From DATKDF01 sp963752045 (GTDB lineage Bacteria > Acidobacteriota > Vicinamibacteria > Vicinamibacterales > SCN-69-37): a stretch of DNA of 64,000 nt. The position numbers and the translations under genes are program-made. The notes under the pieces were generated by a model that saw only the letters and a list, made by a program, of their open reading frames with translations, had not been told where the DNA came from and did no database searches. Of the stretch, positions 17,923-25,627 are shown piece by piece; the stretch's first letter is position 1, and each line of letters begins with the position of its first letter. Location of the stretch: assembly GCA_963752045.1 (NCBI GenBank), contig CAVVWN010000008.1, positions 1,054,001 to 1,118,000 on the forward strand, in the 5' to 3' direction.

Positions 17923-17981
17923 CGGCAACTCGCGCGTCCAGCTGCTCGTCGGTCATACTAGGCCGAGCGTGTGAGGACCCG

Positions 17982-18500
17982 ATGACACCCAAAGTGCTTG
18001 AAGCAATCAACCGTCAGATCGCGGCGGAATTTTCCGCGTCGTTTGCCTACCTGTCGATGGCCGCCTGGTGCGAGCATCACAAGTTCATGGGGGCCGGACG
18101 GTGGCTCCGGCTGCAGAGCGCCGAAGAACACGCGCACGGCATGCGGCTGTTCGACTTCGTGCTGGCGCGCAATCACCCGGCCCACCTCGGGGGCATCCCC
18201 GAGCCGGTGGGGGAGTTCGCGTCGATCGCGGAGGTGTTCGAGCGCGCGCTCGAGCAGGAACAGCAGGTGAGCCGGAACATCGACGCGCTGTACGAGCTCG
18301 CCTTTCACGAGAAAGTGTTCGCCGCGATGGCCGAGCTGCAGTGGTTCATTACCGAGCAGGTCGAGGAAGAGAAGACGATTCGCGAGATCGTCGCGAAGTT
18401 CCACATGGTCAAGGACGATCCCTCTTCCTTGTTGGACCTCGACCGGGAGCTCGGGGCACGAGGGCCGGAAGCCGCGACGGGGGCGGAGCCCCGGGCGTGA
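17982..18500 (+). CDS. Ferritin (non-heme)
   Basis: Bacterial non-heme ferritin of 172 residues, a four-helix-bundle subunit that oxidises Fe(II) and stores iron in a 24-mer. The ferroxidase residues are visible in MTPKVLEAINRQIAAEFSAS (Glu), LQSAEEHAHGMRLFDFVL (E-xx-H), RALEQEQQVSRNI and ELQWFITEQVEEE (Glu and Gln). The start ATG at 17982 has GAGGA upstream; CATACT at 17954-17959 is a possible -10. The end of the protein is Ala/Glu/Arg-rich, slightly longer than in E. coli FtnA. It may share iron and oxidative-stress physiology with yggX, but the genes are far apart. Confidence 0.92.
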   Translation: MTPKVLEAINRQIAAEFSASFAYLSMAAWCEHHKFMGAGRWLRLQSAEEHAHGMRLFDFVLARNHPAHLGGIPEPVGEFASIAEVFERALEQEQQVSRNIDALYELAFHEKVFAAMAELQWFITEQVEEEKTIREIVAKFHMVKDDPSSLLDLDRELGARGPEAATGAEPRA

Positions 18501-18512
18501 TTGCGGCCGCGA

Positions 18513-18851
18513 TCAGTTGAGGCCGCGAGAGGCCTCGTCGGCGGTCGCGAATCGCTCGAAGACGCCATCGAGACCGGCCAGGTGGAGCAGTTCCGCGACC
18601 CGGTCAGGCGTGGCGACGAGGCGCAAGTGGCCGCCCTCGCGGGTCACCGTGACATGCGCGGCAATGAGCTCGCCGAGGCGCGTGCTGTCGATGTAGCCCA
18701 CGCCAGACAGGTCGAGCAGCACGTGCTTCGCGCCACGCTGCAGCGTCGCCGCGACGGCCTCCTTGAGCAGGCCCGGCTGGTCGTTGATGGTCACCCGCCC
18801 GGAGAGGGCGATGACCGCCACCGGACCGTGCTGCAATTCCCGAATCTGCAT
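18513..18851 (-). CDS. STAS-domain anti-sigma factor antagonist
   Basis: Single STAS domain of 112 residues. The phosphorylatable-serine loop reads GVGYIDSTRLGELIA, matching the DS.GL pattern of SpoIIAA/RsbV proteins, and the N-terminal GPVAVIALSGRVT strand is typical. Such proteins bind and neutralise RsbW-like anti-sigma kinases when unphosphorylated. No kinase or phosphatase is adjacent; the nearest candidates are in the cassette at 44.8-47.1 kb. The ATG at 18851 was chosen because the domain starts there; upstream codons are antisense to the next gene. A TATAAT lies 9 bases upstream. Confidence 0.85.
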   Translation of the reverse strand: MQIRELQHGPVAVIALSGRVTINDQPGLLKEAVAATLQRGAKHVLLDLSGVGYIDSTRLGELIAAHVTVTREGGHLRLVATPDRVAELLHLAGLDGVFERFATADEASRGLN

Positions 18852-18860
18852 GCCGCGCGA

Positions 18861-18866
18861 ATTATA
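18861..18866 (-). promoter_or_regulatory. -10 hexamer (TATAAT) for the STAS gene
   Basis: Perfect TATAAT on the minus strand, with a weak TTTCTG at the -35 position 17 bases upstream. It ends 9 bases before the ATG at 18851, so the leader would be only 2-3 bases. Confidence 0.5.
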
Positions 18867-18886
18867 AGAGACTCGACGGCAAGCAG

Positions 18887-18905
18887 AAAGGGCTCCGGGC
18901 CCTTT
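18887..18905. terminator. Small GC hairpin in the divergent STAS / Asp-box spacer
   Basis: Inverted repeat AAAGGGC-TCCGG-GCCCTTT followed by a T on the plus strand. It looks like a short intrinsic terminator, but it lies upstream of both divergent genes, so it may insulate the two promoters or be a protein site instead. Confidence 0.35.
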
Positions 18906-18909
18906 TGGG

Positions 18910-18915
18910 TAGAAT
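18910..18915 (+). promoter_or_regulatory. -10 hexamer for the Asp-box propeller gene
   Basis: TAGAAT on the plus strand. A start about 7 bases later gives a leader of roughly 15 bases with a GGGAGG ribosome site (18924-18929) before the ATG at 18937. Confidence 0.45.
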
Positions 18916-18936
18916 CGGGCCCCGGGAGGACGCGCG

Positions 18937-21810
18937 ATGGACATCCGAAGACCCGCACTGGCGACCGCCGGCGTGCTGACGCTCATCGTCGGGATCCTGG
19001 CTGACGCCCAGCCTGGCGCACAGCCGGGCAACCTGGCCGGGCTGACGGCCGACTACCACTGGCGGTCCATCGGTCCCGGCTCGGTCGGCGGCCGGATCTC
19101 GGATGTCGAAGCGCTCGACGCCGATTTCACCCACGCGATTGTCGCGGCCGCATCCGGCGGCGTCTGGAAGACCGAGAACGCAGGAACGACCTGGACGCCG
19201 ATCTTCGACCGGTACGGCTCGGCGTCGATCGGTGATGTGGCCGTCTTCCAGCCGAACCCGGACATCATCTGGGTCGGCACGGGCGAGGCCAACAACCGCA
19301 ACAGCGTGGCCTGGGGCGACGGGATCTACAAGTCCGAAGATGGCGGCCGGAGCTTCACCAACGTCGGCCTCGCCGATACCCATCAGATCGCCAGGGTCGT
19401 CACGCACCCGACCAACGCCGACGTCGCGTATGTGGCGGCGGTGGGGAACCTCTGGGGCCACACCGGCAGCCGGGGCGTGTTCAAGACGAGCGACGGTGGC
19501 CGCTCGTGGCAGAAGCTGGCCGGCGGCCTGCCCGACGACGGGCGGACCGGCGCGACCGACCTTGTGATCGACCGCAATGCGCCAGACACGCTGTACGTGG
19601 CGATGTACGAGCGGCTTCGCCGGCCGTGGCGCTTCGACAGCGGCGGCCCGAACGGCGGCATCTTCAAGTCCACCGATGGCGGGCGGAGCTGGCGCAAGCT
19701 GACCAACGGCCTGCCCGAGGGGCCCACGGGCCGGATCGGCCTCGACATCTACCGCAAGAACCCCAGGGTCCTCATGGCCATCGTCGAGCACGGCTTTCAG
19801 CCTGCCGAGACCGTTGCCGGACCTTCCGGCGGACGCGGAGGCCGGGGTGGCGCCCCGAATCCCGACTATGCCGACATGACCAGGCTCGGCACCGGCGTCT
19901 ACCGGTCCGAGGACGGCGGGGCCAGCTGGCAGTTCGTCAACCGCTACAACAACCGGCCCTTCTACTACAGTCAGATTCGGATCAACCCGTCGGACGACCA
20001 GCTTGTCTACGTCCTCACCACGAGCTTCCGGTGGTCGACCGATGGCGGGCGCACGATCACGCCGGCGCCGCCGCCGTTCGGATCGAACTACGACCATCAC
20101 GCGATGTGGATCGACCCGGGCAACAAGTCCCGGTTCTATCTGGGCAAGGACAAGGGCCTCACGCTCACGCACGACCACGGCGCGACGTTCGTCTTCTACG
20201 ACAACCTGCCGATCGCGCAGTACTACGCCATCGGCGTCGACATGCGCGACCCGTACGCGATCTACGGCGGCCTGCAGGACAACGGCTCGTTCGCGACGAT
20301 GAGCTTCACTCGCGACGTGCTCGGGATCCGTAATGACGCCGCCTACAAGATGCATTGGGGTGACGGGATGCACGCCGCCGTGGACCCGCACGACTGGCGT
20401 ACGGTCTACTCCTCGTCGGAGAACGCGAGTTTCCGGGTGTTCGACCCGGTGACGCGGACCGATACGAGCCGGCGACCCCGGCCGGGGAACATCACCAACT
20501 TCCTCGAGGCGACCGGAACCGATCCGAACGGTGCGGCCGCTGGTGACGTGCTGCGCTTCAACTGGCAGAGCCCGTTCATCCTCTCGCCGCACGATCCGAC
20601 CACGATCTATCTCGCAGGCAACTACGTGCTTCGATCGTCGGACAGGGGGCTGAGCTGGCAGATCGTGAGTCCGGACCTGTCGCGCGCCATTCCGGAGACC
20701 CTCGTGACCGATTCGGGCGGTCTGACTCCCGACGGGTCCGGGGCCGAGGCCTACGCAACGGTCGTGTCGCTGTCCGAATCACCACTCGTGCGCGGTCTCA
20801 TCTGGGCGGGTACCGACGACGGCAACGTCCACGTCACGCGCGATGGCGGGCGGTCGTGGACACGCGTCGACGAGGCCATTGCCGGCGTGCCGCCCCAGTT
20901 GTGGGTGAGCGACGTCGAGGCCTCGGCGGCCGATGCGGGTACGGCCTATGTCGCCTTCGACGGGCACCGGAGCGACGACCGGCAGCCGTGGCTGTTCAAG
21001 ACGACCGATGGCGGGAAGACCTGGGTGAATCTGTCGGGAGGACTCACCTCGGGCCATCCGATCTACGTGCTCGTCGAGTCCGACCGGAATCCCGATCTGG
21101 TGTTCGTCGGCACGGAGTTCGGTGTGCAGATGTCGATCGACGGCGGTCGGAGCTGGCGGCGTTTCGGCGGAGCGATGACGAACAACATGCCGACCGTCGC
21201 GGTTCACGACCTCCTGATTCACCCGCGCGACCGTGACCTCGTGGCGGGCACGCACGGCCGGGGCCTCTTCATCCTGGATGACATCAGTGCCCTCGAGGAC
21301 TGGAGGCCGGAGCTGTCCGCGCGAGCGGTGCACGTCTTCGAACAGCGCCCTGCCACCATGTGGGCGGACCAGAGCCGCAGCGGTCAGATGGGGGAGAGCA
21401 CCTACGCGGGCGACAACCCGCCGTTTGTCGCGCCGGTGGCATTCGCTCAGCGCGATCGGGCACGGCTGTCGAATACGCCGCTCCTCACGCTCTGGTTCGG
21501 CGAGGGCGCAACCGGCCAGGCCACGCTCGAGATCCAGGGCGCCGCCGGCGGATCGCGGACCATCACGCTCGATGCCCGGCCAGGAATCGTCCGCTATCGT
21601 TGGGATGGCCGCCTGGATCCACCAGGAGGGCCTGCGGCGGCGCGCGTCGGCGGCGCAGGTGCCGGGGGGCGAGGCGGCCGGGCTGGCGGCCGCGGGGGCG
21701 GCGGAGCCGCGGCAGAGCCGGGGACCTACCTGCTGCGGCTCACGCTGGGCGCCGAGACCGCAACGGGCCGCCTCGTGGTGCGACCGGATCCGGCGCTGGC
21801 CGCGCGATGA
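18937..21810 (+). CDS. Exported Asp-box (sortilin/VPS10-like) propeller protein
   Basis: Exported protein of 957 residues built of BNR/Asp-box propeller repeats. At least seven boxes of the S/T-x-D-G-G-x-S/T-W type are visible, for example TSDGGRSW, STDGGRSW, SEDGGASW, TRDGGRSW, TTDGGKTW and SIDGGRSW. It begins with a signal peptide (about 1-28) and the block HWRSIGPGSVGGRISDVE, the typical start of these sortilin-like proteins, which are often annotated as glycosyl hydrolases without enzymatic proof. A Gly/Arg-rich linker (about 895-915) precedes a short C-terminal beta domain. The function is unknown; carbohydrate or protein binding at the surface is plausible. A VOC gene follows 22 bases downstream. 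Confidence 0.87.
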   Translation: MDIRRPALATAGVLTLIVGILADAQPGAQPGNLAGLTADYHWRSIGPGSVGGRISDVEALDADFTHAIVAAASGGVWKTENAGTTWTPIFDRYGSASIGDVAVFQPNPDIIWVGTGEANNRNSVAWGDGIYKSEDGGRSFTNVGLADTHQIARVVTHPTNADVAYVAAVGNLWGHTGSRGVFKTSDGGRSWQKLAGGLPDDGRTGATDLVIDRNAPDTLYVAMYERLRRPWRFDSGGPNGGIFKSTDGGRSWRKLTNGLPEGPTGRIGLDIYRKNPRVLMAIVEHGFQPAETVAGPSGGRGGRGGAPNPDYADMTRLGTGVYRSEDGGASWQFVNRYNNRPFYYSQIRINPSDDQLVYVLTTSFRWSTDGGRTITPAPPPFGSNYDHHAMWIDPGNKSRFYLGKDKGLTLTHDHGATFVFYDNLPIAQYYAIGVDMRDPYAIYGGLQDNGSFATMSFTRDVLGIRNDAAYKMHWGDGMHAAVDPHDWRTVYSSSENASFRVFDPVTRTDTSRRPRPGNITNFLEATGTDPNGAAAGDVLRFNWQSPFILSPHDPTTIYLAGNYVLRSSDRGLSWQIVSPDLSRAIPETLVTDSGGLTPDGSGAEAYATVVSLSESPLVRGLIWAGTDDGNVHVTRDGGRSWTRVDEAIAGVPPQLWVSDVEASAADAGTAYVAFDGHRSDDRQPWLFKTTDGGKTWVNLSGGLTSGHPIYVLVESDRNPDLVFVGTEFGVQMSIDGGRSWRRFGGAMTNNMPTVAVHDLLIHPRDRDLVAGTHGRGLFILDDISALEDWRPELSARAVHVFEQRPATMWADQSRSGQMGESTYAGDNPPFVAPVAFAQRDRARLSNTPLLTLWFGEGATGQATLEIQGAAGGSRTITLDARPGIVRYRWDGRLDPPGGPAAARVGGAGAGGRGGRAGGRGGGGAAAEPGTYLLRLTLGAETATGRLVVRPDPALAAR

Positions 21811-21832
21811 CGATGAACCGAAGGAGGTCAGG

Positions 21833-22231
21833 ATGAAGCTCACCGGGCTCACGCCCAATCTCATGTCCACCGATGTGGCGCGCTCGACAGCTTTCTATCG
21901 GGATGTGCTGGGGTTCTCCGTGTCGCGCACGGTGCCCGACGATCCGCCGCACGTCTTCGTGTGGCTCGAGCGCGACGGCATCACCGTATTTCTCAATGAC
22001 GCGCAAACCGTGAATAATGAGCTGCCCGAGGCCACGTCGCTCGTCGCTGGCACATCCGGTGTCGCGATGTTCGTCATCGTGGAAGACATTGCCGGGTTCT
22101 GGGCCAGTATCCGCGACCGGGCCACGGTGGTCATGCCGCTCAAGGATCAGTGGTACGGGATGACCGAGTTTGCGATTGCGGATCCGGATGGCTACGTCAT
22201 CACCTTCGCGGAGCGTCGTGCCGGCGGGTGA
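21833..22231 (+). CDS. VOC family (glyoxalase/dioxygenase fold) protein
   Basis: Cytosolic protein of 132 residues with the paired beta-alpha-beta-beta-beta modules of the vicinal oxygen chelate superfamily: TPNLMSTDVARSTAFYRDVLGF at the start and GMTEFAIADPDGYVITFAE at the end. The specific activity cannot be told; glyoxalase, bleomycin-resistance and lyase members look alike. The ATG at 21833 has a strong AAGGAGGT ribosome site, and it probably shares a transcript with the upstream propeller gene. Confidence 0.87.
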   Translation: MKLTGLTPNLMSTDVARSTAFYRDVLGFSVSRTVPDDPPHVFVWLERDGITVFLNDAQTVNNELPEATSLVAGTSGVAMFVIVEDIAGFWASIRDRATVVMPLKDQWYGMTEFAIADPDGYVITFAERRAGG

Positions 22232-22278
22232 GCCAGGAATGCAAGCGCGCGGATTGTAAACGGTCAGGTTCTTAGTCG

Positions 22279-22321
22279 CAGATATCAGAATCCCAGATCC
22301 CAGATTCCAGATTCCAGATTC
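22279..22321. repeat. Short tandem repeat, 7-bp unit CCAGATT
   Basis: Within the gap between the VOC and P5C dehydrogenase genes, about four imperfect copies of CCAGAT(T/C) stand in tandem, preceded by CAGATATCAGAAT. The array ends at the ribosome site (GAGGAG) of the next gene. It could be a slippage-prone spacer or a binding region. Confidence 0.55.
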
Positions 22322-22333
22322 GAGGAGTTTGCC

Positions 22334-23973
22334 ATGGCTGACATTGCCGCCCTCAACGCCTATCGCCGCATGCCCACCCCGATGAACGAGCCGGTCCGTT
22401 CGTACGCGCCCGGCACCACCGAGCGGGCTTCGCTCAAGGCTCGACTCGATTCGATGTCGAAAGAGCGCGTCGACATTCCGCTCATCATCGGAGGGGCCGA
22501 GGTCCGGTCCGGCAAGACGCGGCAGTCGGTGATGCCGTTCAAGCACGGCCACGTCCTCGCCGAATACCACACGGCCGAGCCGAAGCACGTGCAGCAGGCG
22601 ATCGCGGCTGCGCTCAAGGCGCGGCGCGAATGGGCCAACTGGCCGCTCGAGGACCGCGCGGCCATCCTGCTGCGCGCGTCGGAGCTGCTCGCCACCACCT
22701 GGCGCGACACCGTCAATGCCTCCACGATGCTCAACCAGGCGAAGACGGTCCACCAGTCGGAGATCGATGCGGTGTGCGAGCTCATCGATTTCTGGCGCTT
22801 CAACGTCAGCTACGCCCACGAGATCTACGGCGAGCAGCCCATCAACAGTCCCGGGGTCTGGAATCAACTCGAGTACCGGGGCCTCGAGGGGTTCGTCTAT
22901 GCCGTTTCCCCGTTCAACTTCACGTCGATTGGCGGAAACCTGTCGACGGCGCCCGTCCTCATGGGCGGCGTGGCCATCTGGAAGCCCGCGTCGAGCGCCA
23001 TGCTGAGCGCGTACTACCTGATGAAGCTCATGGAAGCGGCGGGCCTGCCGCCTGGCGTGATCAACTTCCTGCCCGGGCCTGCCGGCGCCATCACCGATCG
23101 CCTGCTGGCCTCGCCGGATCTGGCTGGTATCCACTTCACGGGCAGCACGGACGTCTTTCAGGGCATGTGGAAGACCGTCGGCGCCAACATCGGTCTCTAT
23201 CGCTCGTATCCGCGCCTCGTCGGCGAGACTGGCGGCAAGGACTTCATCATGGTGCACCCGTCGGCCGATCCGCAGGCGGTCGCCGTGGCGATCGTCCGTG
23301 GCGGGTTCGAATACCAGGGGCAGAAGTGCTCGGCGGCGAGCCGCGTGTACATACCGAAATCACTCTGGACGGAAGTGCGCGATCGCGTCGTGGCCATGAT
23401 GAAAGACATCAAGATGGGCGACCCCCGCGACTTCCGCAATTTCATGAGCGCCGTCATCGACAGGAATGCCTTCGACAAGATCACTGGATATCTCGCGCAG
23501 GCGAAGAAGGGCGCGAAGATCATTCAGGGCGGCGGAGCCGATGACCGCACCGGGTATTTCATCGAGCCAACGCTCGTCGAGGCCGCCCGGCCGGACCACC
23601 TGCTCCTCTGCGAAGAGATCTTCGGGCCGGTCGTCACGGCCTACGTCTATCCGGACGACAAGTTCAGGGACACGATGAAGATCCTGGACCGGACGTCGCC
23701 CTACGCGCTCACCGGCGCCATCTTCGCGAACGACCGACAAGCTGTTCGTGAGGCGACGACGGCGCTGCGCAACGCGGCCGGGAACTTCTACATCAACGAC
23801 AAGCCGACCGGTGCCGTGGTGGGGCAGCAGCCGTTCGGCGGCGCGAGGGCGTCAGGAACCAACGACAAGGCTGGTTCGAAGCTCAACCTGCTGCGATGGG
23901 TGAACACGCGGACGATCAAAGAGACGTTCGTGCCGCCGACCGGTACACCTACCCGTTCATGGGCGCGAAGTAG
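22334..23973 (+). CDS. pruA: L-glutamate gamma-semialdehyde (P5C) dehydrogenase, 3' frameshift
   Basis: Aldehyde dehydrogenase that converts glutamate semialdehyde to glutamate in proline breakdown. The catalytic Cys332 lies in YQGQKCSAASRVY, the general-base Glu298 in LVGETGGKDF, and the NAD-binding FTGSTDVFQGMW block is present. N-terminal PVRSYAPGTTER is typical of the roughly 545-residue stand-alone enzyme. The frame as read runs past the expected end to 24280, adding about 105 Arg-rich residues antisense to the next gene. One base missing near 23939 explains this: in the next frame the family ending RYTYPFMGAK and a TAG at 23971-23973 follow VPPT directly. I give the restored end. A GAGGAG site precedes the ATG. 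No proline dehydrogenase gene is adjacent. Confidence 0.88.
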
Positions 23974-23993
23974 CCCTTGGCCAGGCGCCGGCT

Positions 23994-25013
23994 TCACGAT
24001 CGGCCGGCGCCGCTCCAGATCCGTGCGAGGGCCCACGGGTCGGCAAGGTGCCGGACGATCAGATCGACCTCACCGAACGACCAGCCGCCGGTCACGAGGG
24101 CGTGAGCGGCCTCGAGTGATGCCATCCAGGCCTCGAGGTCGAGCCCGAGGTACGCCGTCCAGTTTGCGAAAGCGTGAGCGGCCAGGAAATTCCGAACCTG
24201 CCGGCCGGCCGGCCAATCCGCGGTCCGGGCAGGAACACGAGGGATCTGCCGGCGCAACTGCTCGGGAATCGCGCCCGTGATTGTCCGCAGGGCGGCGTGG
24301 GTGTCGACTGGCCGCTCGAGGGCGGCGGAGGTTCGAAACGCGTGGCGCACGTGGGAGGTCAGCGGGCCGGCGTCACGAGACCAGTTCCGTGCGAGTGCGA
24401 CCGTTCCCCGCAGCCGGGCGAGGTCGCGATCGAAACCCGTCGTCCCATTGCCGACGAGATCGACGGCCAGTCGCTCGAACTCCCACCATGCCTCCCAGTC
24501 CATGGCCATGTCGGGTCTCAGCAACGGGGGCAGGCCCGCGCGCGCATCCAGCCCGACGTACTCGCGGCTCGACGGAAACGCGGCCGCGTCACTGACGATC
24601 GCGACAGGCTGCTGAGTGTCGAGAAGGGCGGCAGCCGTGGGGCAGTAGTGCGAGAGGGTGACGGACGCGCCGCGCGGGTCCTGGATCGTGATCCTCGGAA
24701 ACTGGTGGCAGGCGATTGGCAGGGCCCCGGCGCCGAGTGAGGCGTGTATCCGGCATCGCGCCGGGTCGTCGTCGAAGAACGTGCAGCGGCCGTCCGGTCG
24801 CGCGAGAAGGACCGGCGTCTCCTGTGGCGCGTCGGGCGGCGCGTCGAACGGCGCTGACGGGGCGCGCGGCGTGAGCCGCCCGGTCTCGACGGCCTCGGCC
24901 AGAGCGTCGACCCGTCCGGCCTCGACGGGAATCGGCCACCCGGCCCGGCAACACACGCCGCGCTGGCGACAGGCGTAGGCGGCATGGACGGTGAGCACGT
25001 GAGCACGGGCCAC
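23994..25013 (-). CDS. YkgJ-like cysteine-cluster protein
   Basis: Protein of 339 residues with a cysteine cluster typical of the YkgJ/Fe-S oxidoreductase-like (CxxxCxxC-type) families: YACRQRGVCCRAGWPIP near the N-terminus, CRIHASLGAGALPIACHQFPR in the middle, and a later SHYCPTA. These cysteines probably bind Zn or an Fe-S cluster. The C-terminal half is helical with no recognisable motif. I set the start at the GTG at 25013, 14 codons before the first cysteine pattern; the open frame up to 25223 is Arg-rich and unlike coding sequence. Function unknown. Confidence 0.72.
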   Translation of the reverse strand: MARAHVLTVHAAYACRQRGVCCRAGWPIPVEAGRVDALAEAVETGRLTPRAPSAPFDAPPDAPQETPVLLARPDGRCTFFDDDPARCRIHASLGAGALPIACHQFPRITIQDPRGASVTLSHYCPTAAALLDTQQPVAIVSDAAAFPSSREYVGLDARAGLPPLLRPDMAMDWEAWWEFERLAVDLVGNGTTGFDRDLARLRGTVALARNWSRDAGPLTSHVRHAFRTSAALERPVDTHAALRTITGAIPEQLRRQIPRVPARTADWPAGRQVRNFLAAHAFANWTAYLGLDLEAWMASLEAAHALVTGGWSFGEVDLIVRHLADPWALARIWSGAGRS

Positions 25014-25140
25014 ACCGCGGATTATTTCGCAGGTCGAGGAAGCCGCGCGGGGGAAGGCGCGTGGTTCCGTCTTGCCGCGGGCGCGATGCTGAGGCCAGGC
25101 GCAACCGAGCGGTGGCAGCCGTCTTGCAGTCAAGCCAGCC

Positions 25141-25530
25141 ATGCGGACGGTCATGCGTGCGACAGCGGATGCCAGAGGTCTGCCGGGCAATCTCCGGCGC
25201 GACCGCAAGACCGTCGTCGCCATGATTTCGATCTACTGCCGACGCACGCATGGCCGTTCGCGCGGAAGTCTCTGTCAGGATTGTGCAGCCCTCGCACGTT
25301 ACGCCAGTAATCGAGTCTCCACCTGTCCATTCGGTCCACGAAAGACGACCTGCCGCAATTGCCCCATTCACTGCTACCGTCCTGACGAACGAGCTGCCAT
25401 CAAGGTGGTGATGCGCGAGGCCGGGCCGAGGATGTTCGTCCAACACCCGTGGCTCGCGCTTCGCCACCTGTGGGTAGACCGGCAGCCTCCGCCGGTCCGC
25501 CCGATACGCGCATCGGCCACGCAAGGCTGA
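25141..25530 (+). CDS. YgbA-like (nitrous oxide-stimulated promoter family) protein
   Basis: Small cysteine-rich protein of 129 residues matching the YgbA_NO family, whose E. coli member is induced by nitric oxide. Key blocks: RDRKTVVAMISIYCRRTHG, SLCQDCAALARYASNR, CPFGPRKTTCRNCPIHCYRP and VMREAGPRMFVQHPWLALRHL. The conserved cysteines suggest a metal or Fe-S site. The first 18 residues are less conserved, so an internal ATG at 25153 could be the true start. It is divergent from the cysteine-cluster gene. Confidence 0.8.
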   Translation: MRTVMRATADARGLPGNLRRDRKTVVAMISIYCRRTHGRSRGSLCQDCAALARYASNRVSTCPFGPRKTTCRNCPIHCYRPDERAAIKVVMREAGPRMFVQHPWLALRHLWVDRQPPPVRPIRASATQG

Positions 25531-25542
25531 CGCCACCCACCC

Positions 25543-25570
25543 TTAGTCATCACCTCCACATCGCTATAAT
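25543..25570 (+). promoter_or_regulatory. Promoter for the patatin gene
   Basis: Perfect -10 TATAAT at 25565-25570 with TTAGTC at 25543-25548 as a weak -35, spacer 16 bases. The start would lie about 50 bases upstream of the GTG at 25628. Confidence 0.55.
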
Positions 25571-25627
25571 GGCCGCGGTCGAGTCCGGCGATTGGCGTCG
25601 CGCTCGCCGGTCCCATCCGAGATCCCT

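Noticed and set aside
18862..20592. Minus-strand ORF of 576 codons
   Set aside because: Antisense to the Asp-box propeller gene, with Val/Arg/Asp-rich sequence and no motif.
21740..23257. Minus-strand ORF of 505 codons spanning the VOC/pruA junction
   Set aside because: Antisense to two clear genes and crosses their intergenic spacer.
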